Assembly (NCBI GenBank): GCA_019448385.1 | Contig: JAGTXO010000042.1 | Location: 1-64,000 of the forward strand | Direction of reading: 5' to 3' | Length of the DNA: 64,000 nucleotides | DNA from: Diacronema lutheri | Taxonomy: Eukaryota; Haptophyta; Pavlovophyceae; Pavlovales; Pavlovaceae | Shown: in pieces, positions 46,165 through 55,000 of the stretch | How positions within the stretch are numbered: the first letter of the stretch is position 1 | How the letters are laid out: every line of letters starts with the position of its first letter | Notes under the pieces: generated by a model | What the model was told of the DNA's origin: nothing | Seen by the model: only the letters and a program-made list of their open reading frames with translations | The model's database searches: none | Position numbers and translations under genes: made by a program

Positions 46165-49100
46165 CTAGTGCAGCGTGGGCGCGCGAGGGGTATTGAGGTT
46201 GAGGGAGGGGCCAGGGGCGCAAGGCGTCAGAGCAGCGCAGAACGCACGGCCGCCGGCGACGAAGCCCGCGCGCCACAGTTCGCGTCGCGCCCCCGGTGCG
46301 CGGGCGGCGCGCATGCGCGCACCACTCCAGGCCGGTGGCGCTTTCAAGTCTCGCCTCGCAAGGTACTCCATCAGCGTTGTGGTCGGCCCGTCATCCGGCA
46401 GGATCTGCTTGCACCTGCCAAATAGCGCATGCGCCTCGAGCCAACTGCCCGCAAAGTACAAGCCCAGAGCCCGCTCCCAAATTTGGAGGAATTCGAAAGT
46501 CGTGGTCCTGCGGAGCGCGTACATGGCGGCGGTGCGGCGGAAGGTGCGCACCTCGCGCTCGAGCTCCTCGAGCGCCTCGCGCTCCGCGTCGAGCAGCGCC
46601 GGGTCCGACGCGTCCGCAGGCGCAAGCTCAGCGTGTGCTCTCTGCACGTTGAACAGCTCGAGCGCGGTCGCCTCGTCCTCGGGCAACGAGCCGCCCGTCG
46701 GGTCCAGCTTCTCGCCAGCGCGCACGGTCTCGTCGTCCTCGGCGATGTCGAGCGTGTACAGCGTGAGCGGCCGCGCAGAGCCCTTGACCGTCACGCGGTC
46801 CACCTTGCGCAGGCATGCCTGGGGGGGCAGCGCGCGGCGCGGCGCGAGGCGCGCACAGCGGCGCGACGCGGCGGTGGACGCGGACGCGGCGGACGCGCGA
46901 GGGTAAGTTTGCGCCCCTTGGCACCCTCAGCGCGCGCGGTCACAAATGAAAGCGTTGGTGCCGCGCGGCGTCGTGCGCCCCCAGGCCGTGCGCACGGGGT
47001 CACGCCCGCGCCGTCACGCGCCATCACGCTCGCCGCGCGCGGCGCGCGCGGCACCTTGCACTTTGCGGACATGACGGAGACGACCTGCTCCGAGAGGAGG
47101 ATGCGTACGCCATACTGCTTGGTCGCCGCCTCGAGGCGCGAGGCGAGGTTGACGTTGGGCGAGAGATACGACGCGTCAATCTTTAAATCGGAGCCAATCG
47201 CGCCTTCGATCGCCCAGCCCATGTGCAGCCCGTAGCCCGTGTTGACGGCAAAACCAGGATGGAGGCGCTGGAGCAGCTCGTTCTGGCAGAGCTGCCTGAG
47301 CTGCTTGTTCGCCTTGAGCAGCAGCACACAGAGCGCAAACCCAGCGACCGCACAGTCGGCGGTTGTGAAACCGTCGTGCGCATGCGGCTGCGGCGCGTAC
47401 GGCACCTCCGCTGCCTCGGCGCGCGAGCCGAGCGACGGTGGCCTGGTCAGGCGCTTCGCGACGCGAACAGCCTGCCTCGGCGACTCGGCGGGCGATGACT
47501 CCGGCGTCGAGCGGCAATCAGCAACGTCAATCGCAGGCGGGGCGCTGCCATGCGCATTCGACGCGCCCGCGCCGCCGGCGTCGCCAGCATCGCCGGCGCG
47601 CGCGTCGCCAAAGCGCGAGCGCGCAAACGACGACGCATCGCGACTGAAGCCGATCGGCCGCGCGGGCGGTGGCCACCAGTGGGGCGGCTCGTCCGCAGCG
47701 TGATCAGACGCGCGCGAGCTGCAGCGGCCGACGTCACGCGCGCCGCCCACGCCGCCGTCCGCGGGCAATGGCGGGAACGCGCCCGCGACGCGCGGCTGTG
47801 AGGCGCAGCGGGAGAAGGCGGGCCGCTGCGGGATGTCGGGCTCGTCGGAGAGGGGCAGCGGGGCTGCCAGCGGCTGCTGCACGGTGGTTCGCGAGCCGGC
47901 GCGAGTGAATGCGGGCGCGCGCTGGGACAGCTCAAGCGGATCGGCGAGCAGGGGCGGCGTGGCGGCGTGCAGCACGTTGCCGCGCGACGAGCCGCGGCTG
48001 AAACTCGTGCGCCGCTGCGGCACGTCGGGCTCGTCGGAGAGGAGGGGCGGCGAGCCTCCGGCGGCCAGCGGCAGCTGGCAGGACAACGAGGCGGCGCTCA
48101 GCGGCGGGCGCGCAGGCGCGCTGGCGCTGGGCTCCGAGCTGCCGGCTTGCATGGCCCAGCGCTGCGGCATGTCGGGCTTCTCGGAGAGGGGCAGCGGGGG
48201 CGACGTGGGCTGCTGCACGGTGGCGCGCGAGCCGGCACGAATGAACGCGGGCGGGCGCTGGGACAGCTCAAGCGGATCGGCGAGTTGCGTCACCGCCGGT
48301 GGCGCGCCCCTCCTCTTGCGCGCGGCGCCTCGCGCGAAGAGGCTCGACGTCCCCTTGATCGACCCGCCCAGGGCCTGCGCCCTGCCAAAGGCGCCGTACG
48401 GCGCGACAGCCACGCGGCCGGCCGCGAGCCCGCCGCGCGACTCGCGGCCAGCGGACGCGCGCCGCTCCCAGGTCGACCGTTCGCTCTGGTCGCCCATGCC
48501 CGAGCTGTGCGTGTCGCCCGAGCCGCGCCGGCCGTCAGCCACGCGGCCCGCTCGCCCGCCCGCGACGCTCGAGTGCCCCGAGCCGCGCCGCTCGGCCCAC
48601 GGCCCGCCGGCCGCGCCTCCGTCGGCGCAACTGCAGCCGCGGGCGGTTGAGAAGCGGGCGGTTGAGAAGCGGGCGGTTGAGAAGCGGGCGGTTGAGAATC
48701 CGCGCGCGCCTCGGAAAGGCGATGCCTTACTCGGCGACGGCGGGCGCGGGCCCGGCGAGTGCTGCCGAGCGTCGCCCTGCAACGGGTCTGCGGACGCGCG
48801 CCGCCTGTCGAGCTGCTGCCGCTTCTCCGTGTGGTGCTCCAGCGGCCACACCATCAAGAAGGCCTCGCCAATGTTCTTGTTGATCGCGCCCGCAAACTCG
48901 TGCACGCACGCATGCACGATGGCGGCGACGCGGTTGACGTAGAGCATCACGCCCTCGCGCAGAGCCTCGGTCGTGTCGCCAAAGGAGAAGATGACGACGA
49001 AACCGAAGAGCCCGACCATCCTGCGCCCGGCGCTCATCGGGTTGATCTCGCCGCCCTGCGCGAGATTCGCGCCGATGATCGCCGCGCCCGCCTCGCCAAA

Positions 49101-50913
49101 GCCGATCTGCAGCAGCGACGCGATCTTGCCGATCGACTGCACCAGGTTTGACGTGTCCTGGTGCACACCGCGCGCCGCCCATCCGCCCGCGCCCGCGCCC
49201 GCGCGCATCTTTGCGAGCGGGTTTGCGGAGAAATCGCGCACCATTTGCATGATCGATTCGATAGGCTGGATGCAGTAGGTGTTCGACACGCGCTTGAAGA
49301 CGAAGACGGACGTGCCGAGCATCAGCGCGACAAAGGTCGTGATCGCCATCGAGAAGCGCGCGCGCAGCCGCGAGTCGGCGGACACGTCGAAGGTGACCTC
49401 GGCGGACCACGCGCGCGCCGCCGCACCGTCACCAGCGGTGACGTGCACGCGCACGACGTCGGTCTCCTCGCCCGGCCGCAGCGCGGCGAAGCGCGCCGCT
49501 TCGTTGATCACCAAGCCGGGTAGATCGAGCCGTATCACGTTCCAGAAGGAACGCAGCCGCTCGGCGAGGACGGCAAGCGTCGCCGCGTCCGCGCGCGCGC
49601 CGCCGGCGCCCGCGACGAGCGCGAGCGCGTCTCGCGCGACGTGCAGCTCGTGGTCGAGGCGGTGGCGCTCAACGCGCACGTTGAGCAGCGGGTAGACGAG
49701 CACGAAAAGCAGCACACCCGCCACCGTCTGCTTGGTGATCTTCTCCGACAAGATCTGCCCCGCCTGCGACGCTGCCGCGACGCGAGCGCGCGGCGCCTGC
49801 GCGCCGCTCAGCCGCGACTTGAGCTCCGTCGGGTTTGGCACCCAGTCCGGCACGGCCTGGCGGCGCTTGCCCGGCTGCGCGAGGCCACGCGCGAGCTGCG
49901 CGCCCTTGCGCAGCAGCCGCACGAGCCGGCCGACGCGCACGAGCCGCAGCGCGCGGATCGCGCGCGCGACCCGGACCGCACGCACGCTCGCGAGCACGCT
50001 CGCCCCCGCGCGCTCGTCCGCGGTCGAGGTGGCCGAGCGCTCGTCGTGCGCGGCGTCGGGCGCGGCGGATCGCGCGATCGGCCGGTAGATCTGTGGGATG
50101 TCCAGCGTGAGCGAGAGCGTGCCGACCAAATCGAGCCACCAAAAGAGCGAGAAGGTGAAGCCCGGCTTGGCCCACGTATTTAAAAGGAGCTCCAGCCCGC
50201 ACACCGCAAAGCATACGGCGTGCAGCGCGGCGAAGGCGTCGTCGTCCGGCCGGCTGTAGAGCGCAAGGCGCACGTCGTTGGCGTACATGGCGAAGAGCGT
50301 CGCGCACACCATCACGATCTGCGCCGGCCGGCGCGGCGCGACGCGGCGAGGCGGCGTGAGCGGCGGCGGCGCGCGCGCGGAGCGACTCACGAGCAGCGCG
50401 CGGCCCGGCCGTGACGGCGCGCGCGGCCGGAGGGCGCGGCCAGCGGCAAATGCGGCGCACTGTCACAAGCGCGCCTTCGAGGAAGGCGTTCGTGTGCCAC
50501 TGGAAGTAGCCGTTCCACGTGACCTCGTCCTCGTCCTGCTCGCGCCGCGCCCGGGGTTGGGGGGAGGGGGCTCAGGCCGCGTGAGGCGCGCATGTGGGCG
50601 AGGGAACGCCATGCTGCGAGCGGCAGGCGGCGCTAAGCACAACCCGATGAGCCTGCACGCGCTGCACGAAGACACAGCCGCCGTCTCGACGGCCGCAGGC
50701 TGGCCGCGCCGCGCGTGCGCGCGCGCGCGCCGGGCGCACATCGTAATCATCCCACTCGTCCGAGTAGAAGGAGCGCTCGTCCTCGAGCTCGGCCGAGGCA
50801 TCCTCCGAAGCCGGCAGGTCGAGCTGCAGATCCGACCGCCTCTGATGCGACGGCCTGACGATTCCTGCCGCCGCCGCCGCTTCCGCGGGCGGCTCGTGCG
50901 GACCAACTCGCAT
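46165..50913 (-). CDS. Voltage-sensor-like membrane protein with C-terminal class III cyclase domain
   Basis: Four inferred exons: 50913-50740, 50535-50467, 50318-47055 and 46818-46165, all phase 0, giving 1,386 residues. An acidic N-terminus (SFYSDEWDDYD) leads into TWNGYFQWHTNAFLEGAL, then transmembrane helices (MVCATLFAMYANDVRL; LHAVCFAVCGLELLL) and an S4-like helix with regular arginines (RVARAIRALRLVRVGRLVRL). After a large loop domain comes another membrane helix (FSMAITTFVALMLGTSVFVF) and the cyclase domain typical of algal and protist channel-cyclases (SLLQIGFGEAGAAIIG; KIDASYLSPNVNLASRLEAA). The last join reads SAKCK then ACLRKVDRVTVKG, as in that family. Val523 replaces the first metal-binding Asp and Glu566 the second, so activity is doubtful. 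A low-complexity linker (about 47450-48700) splits the cyclase domain. Ends tail to tail with UTP15. Confidence 0.78.
48639..48698. repeat. Four 15-bp tandem repeats in the cyclase linker
   Basis: GCGGGCGGTTGAGAA four times without change. On the coding strand it encodes FSTAR-type pentapeptides in the disordered linker inside the cyclase domain. Confidence 0.9.
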
Positions 50914-50957
50914 GGACGCCAACTGATCTGAGCGATCTTGACCAGGAAAAAAACCTG

Positions 50958-50999
50958 GGGAGTTCCGTACTTTTCGACGTTTCAAACTTTGCCTCCGTA
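50958..50999 (+). repeat. Left terminal inverted repeat
   Basis: 42 bp identical to the reverse complement of 51588-51629. Confidence 0.9.
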
Positions 51000-51089
51000 C
51001 TTTTCGACAATTCGTCGAAAAGTACGGAGGCGCCGTCGAAAAGTACGGAGGCGCCGTACTTTTCGACGTGTCATTCCGTACTTTTCGAC
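50965..51089. repeat. Six copies of CCGTACTTTTCGAC in alternating orientation
   Basis: Plus-orientation copies at 50965, 50995, 51054 and 51076; inverse copies at 51014 and 51035. Adjacent opposite copies make two perfect hairpins (50993-51029 with a short AATTC loop, and 51035-51067 with loop AGGCG). Two further inverse copies lie near the right end (51514-51527 and 51609-51622). Confidence 0.9.
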
Positions 51090-51101
51090 GCGCAGCTGAA
51101 C

Positions 51102-51431
51102 TCACTTAGCTCTCTGCTGCTTGAGCTCCGGGCAGCTCCTCTTGTTATGCCCGGGCCTCCCGCACTGCTTGCAGCAGTTCTGCTTCCGCGCGTTCACTTC
51201 GCCATGCGGCTGCTGCTGCGCGCCCATGCTTGTCTTGCGGCGCTTTTTGGGAACGTCTTCAGACGAATCATCGTAGTCCTCCCAGCCCTCCTCGCCGCCG
51301 GCCGGAGGGGGCGCCGGCGCCGGCGAGCCGGCCACAGCAAAGCAGTGGTCGCACAGGTAGTCGCCGTCGCCCTCGCCGTTGCAGACCTTGTCGCAGAAGA
51401 TGGCCGTGTGGATATTTTGAATCGACGACAT
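51102..51431 (-). CDS. Small zinc-knuckle protein inside the TIR element
   Basis: 109 residues. The N-terminus has a possible zinc site (FCDKVCNGEGDGDYLCDHC). An acidic middle (GWEDYDDSSEDV) is followed by a basic nuclear-localisation-like KKRRK. The C-terminus is a CCHC zinc knuckle (CKQCGRPGHNKRSC, spacing C-x2-C-x4-H-x4-C). Such knuckles bind nucleic acid and often end MULE-type transposases. No catalytic domain is present, so this may be an accessory or captured protein, or the remnant C-terminus of a transposase. The ORF fits exactly between the TIR arrays. Confidence 0.7.
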   Translation of the reverse strand: MSSIQNIHTAIFCDKVCNGEGDGDYLCDHCFAVAGSPAPAPPPAGGEEGWEDYDDSSEDVPKKRRKTSMGAQQQPHGEVNARKQNCCKQCGRPGHNKRSCPELKQQRAK

Positions 51432-51587
51432 TGGTGGCTACTCGATTCCCCCGCAGCTGGTGCTGACCCCGCTGTCCTGACGTAAGCGCCGTTAGTATAT
51501 TTTTGGGTCCAGCGTCGAAAAGTACGGAGTCCGGGCGGAGTCCGGGCGAAAGTTTGCAAACACTTTGGAATTGTCTAAAAGTACCCA

Positions 51588-51629
51588 TACGGAGGCAAAG
51601 TTTGAAACGTCGAAAAGTACGGAACTCCC
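51588..51629 (-). repeat. Right terminal inverted repeat
   Basis: 42 bp, exact inverse of 50958-50999, ending GGAACTCCC at 51629. Confidence 0.9.
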
Positions 51630-52044
51630 AAAAAACTATGTATAGATGGTCAAGCCAAATCCGATCAGGGGCACGATCGCGCCCCGAGTGCAGCGCGGGC
51701 CGTTCGGAAGGACGTCCTTGTGAGGGAGCTCTTCGCGTTTGGCGAGCGGGGGAGCACGACGCGCAGCGTTGCTGCGGCGGCGTGCGGGCGGCGAGCAGCG
51801 GTCGGGCTGCTCGCGACGAGGCCGGAGCAGACGGCGCCGTGGCCGCCGGCGCAGGTGACGCGCGCCGACGAGCCGTAGCGAGCGTCCGTGATCCGCACGG
51901 CGGTTGGAGCGGGCCGGCTGGTGCGGCGCGCTCGGCCACGGGTGGCGGCGTGCACGGTCGTGCCGCGCGCGGCACGCGTCGCCAGCCGCGCGCGACCTGG
52001 GCAGAGCCCGCAAAGCGTCGACCGCTGCGCGGCTCGGCCGTGCG
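51630..52044 (-). other. 415 bp between TIR element and Fanzor stop; candidate omega-RNA site
   Basis: Downstream of the Fanzor coding end on the same strand. In Fanzor and TnpB systems the guide (omega) RNA usually comes from this position, overlapping the 3' end of the gene. I see no definite structure by eye and cannot fold it here. No other gene is supported. The first 40 bp are AT-rich. Confidence 0.25.
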
Positions 52045-55000
52045 TCAACGCCGGCCGCGCTTCGGCCCGCGCGCGCTGCCGCCGCCGGCACTGGCGCTGG
52101 CAGCTCCGCGGGCGGGGGTGCGGGCGCGAGAGCCGCCGCCGCCACCGCCGCCGCGCCCGCCGCCGTCGTCGCCACCGCCGTCGCCGCCGCCGCCTCCCCC
52201 GCCGTCATCGTCGTCGTCGCCGCCGCCGCCTCCGTCGCCGTCGCCGTCGCCGTCGCCCTCGCCGCCGCCGCCGTCGCCGCTGCCATCGTCGTCGTCGTCG
52301 TCGTCGCCCTCGTCGTCGCCCTCGTCGTCGCCGTCGCACTCGTCGTCGCAGTCGTCGCCCTCGCCGTGCACCATGCGCTCCTCACGCTCCCACACCTCGC
52401 CGCGCGCCCACCAGGCGAGCACGAGGGCAAAGCGCTCAGGCGTCGACGTGGTGTCGCGCCCGGCCGCGTGCGCCGCCATGTCGTGCACGTCGTAGAAGAT
52501 GTTGCGCGCGGCGTTGTAGTCGCGGTGCACGGGCTTCTTGCCGCCGTTGCACGCCGGGCAGATGACGAGCGCGTGCACCGTGCGCGTGCCGCCCTTTGCC
52601 ACGGGCAGGCGCGGGTTCTGCGCGAGCTCCGCGCCGCAGCGCTGCAGCCTGCCGCCCTTGGCGAGCCGCGGCATCGAGCAGTGCATCGACGTGTACGGCT
52701 CGGGCACGAAGACGGCCGCGACGCCGCGCCGCCGCAGCTCGCGCAGCAGCCCCACCTGGAAGGCGGGCGGCGCGCCCTTGGGCTGCGCGCCCTTGTGGTC
52801 GCGCAGCCACTTGCCCACGCACACGAGCAGCCGGTCGCGCGTCACGCCGTCGACACAGTGCGCCGCGATGAGCGCCTCGGCGACGCGCGCCGCGTTGGAC
52901 CGCCCGCCGCTGTCGCGCCGCCAGCGCTCCTTCCGGCGCGCCGGCGCGTCGTACACGTGCTCGGCGGCGCGCTCGCGCACCCGCGCGCTCTCGCGGTGGA
53001 AGGCGTGGAACTCGCCCTCGCCGAGCACCTTGGCGCTGTGCGCCTCGCCAAGCCGCGCCTCGTCCGCCTCCACGCTGAACTCCTCGCCGCGCCCGTCCTT
53101 GCGCACGCGCCGCCGCGCCGCGTTGGTCTTGGCCGTCTCGCGCGCAAAGCCCGCGGCGCGCGCGCGCGCGCGCTGCGTGAACTGCCGCCAGACGGCCGCC
53201 CGCCCGACGTGCGCAGAGTAGGTGGTGATGTTGCCCATGTTCGGGTCGGCCGCGACGACGACCGCCGCCTCGACGTCGATCGCCCGCCGCAGCTCGGAGC
53301 CGAGCGCGACGGCGATGCGCCCGTCCGGCCGGCGCCAGCGGTGCAGGACGCCCGAGCCGCCGGCCGGCGCCTGCGCCTTCGGCACGAGGACGGTCCCGAC
53401 GGCGTGCACGGCGACGCCATCTGTCACCACCGACTTGACGGGCTGCCGGCCCGGGAGCGGCACGCGCGGCAGCGGCGCGAGGCCAACCCACGAGCGCCGC
53501 GCGTGCCACGGCAGATCGGCCGGCGGCCGCTCGCGCCCGGCGTAGTCGAAGACGCGGTTGGAGATGTCGAAGCGCGTCGCAAAGACCGCGTACCTGACGC
53601 GCACGTCCGACATCGGCGGGGTGTTGCCGTTTGTGCCTGTCCACTTGATCGGCTCGCCATCGTGGTCGCGCAGGTCCAGCGCCTTGAGCCGCGCGCGCAG
53701 CTCCTTGCGCTCGTCATCCGAAAGCGTCACCCAGATGGCGCTCGCGGCGAGGCGCACGTTGCGCGGCACCTGCGCGCAGCGCGCGGCGCGCGAGCGCGCG
53801 GGCGCGTGACCAACCTGGCCGCGGGGCGGCGCGCACGGCGGCGGCGCGCGCGCTTGGGCGCTCGGCGGCGGCAGCGGCAGCCACGCCTCGCGCGCACATT
53901 GTGCGTGCGCAGCGGCGCCACATTGTACCGCGGCGGCCGTCCGGTCAGCTGCGTGTGGATGTGCGCGAGCCGGCAGAGCAGCGCCTGCCCCTCGGCCACG
54001 TGCTGCAGGGTGCGGATCTGCACGAGGAAGTAGCGCGTCGTGTGCCGGTCGTAGTTCCACCTTTTCGTGGGCGTGCACTTGTAGTCGATCTTGTGGAGGA
54101 CCATGTCGGGCAGGTGGCGGTCGAGCGCGGCGGGGCAGCCGACGCGCGCGCCCTCCACGTCGCCGCGCAGCAGCCGCTCGCACAGCTCGCGCACGCGCGC
54201 GTTTCGCTGCATCTCGGGCAGCGCGACGAGCGCCTCGTCGCGCTCGACTGCCGCGCGGACGACGTCGCGGAGCAGCCCGTTCACGACGCGCGATGGATGC
54301 ATCAGGCACGCGGTGGACACCTGCGTCGCCTCCGCCTCGAGGATCTCCGTGAGGCCCACCGCGCAGACGGGCTGGACGCCCTCGGCCATCTCGCCGACGG
54401 CGCGCGCCGTCGCCGCCTTGGTCTGCGCGGCGGCTTGCTCGGCGGGCTTGCCTCGGGGCGCTGCACCGTACGTGCTCTCGTCCTTGTGCCAGCCGATGGC
54501 CGAGAAGATCGCACGGACGGTTCCCTTGTCCATCGTGGTCGACGTGTGCACGCTGGTCGACGGGCCGCCCGACGCCGCGCCGACGGCCTGCGCGCTCGCC
54601 ACCGCAGCCTCGTCGCGCACCACCTTGTTGATGACGCGGTACGCCTGTGTCGTGAGCCTGTGCACGGCCGCCGCGATGCGCCGCAGCTCCTTCCGCGCAC
54701 CGGGCTGCGCCGTCACCGCCTGCGGCCCCGCGTTGAGCGTCGAGCGCTTGACCACGAAGCCCGGGAGCACGCTGACGCGCGTGCGCGCCGTCGCGCCGCC
54801 GGCGGCGCGCGCGCTCGGCGCAGCGGGCTCGTCCACGCGCGCGCGCTCGACGCCGCGCGCGCGGGGAACGCTCGGCGCGCGCGCGCCCGCGGCGTCGCGC
54901 GCGCTCGCGGCGGCACCCGCCGCGGCGCGCTTGCCCGCGGCGCCCGACTCGCCGTGCGCGCGAAGCGGCGCCGACGCCAATGCCGACGCCGCGCCCGCGC

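Larger units (their letters stand above)
50958..51629. mobile_element. 672-bp DNA transposon-like element with 42-bp perfect TIRs
   Basis: The two ends are perfect inverted repeats of 42 bp (50958-50999 and 51588-51629) beginning GGGAGTTCCGTACTTTTCGA. The inside is less GC-rich than the neighbours and carries one short gene (51102-51431, minus). Subterminal copies of a 14-bp motif look like transposase binding sites. It sits 44 bp upstream of the cyclase start codon. Flanks are A-rich on both sides (AAAAAAACCTG left, AAAAAACTATG right), but no clean target-site duplication can be called. No transposase is visible, so it is probably non-autonomous. Identical TIRs suggest a young insertion. Confidence 0.8.

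Noticed and set aside
51102-51431. Zinc knuckle as a retroviral-type gag remnant
   Set aside because: It lies inside perfect TIRs with subterminal motif arrays, as in DNA transposons, and no other LTR-element part is present.
50944-51640. Target-site duplication around the TIR element
   Set aside because: Both flanks are A-rich, but the bases directly next to the TIRs do not match over a convincing length.
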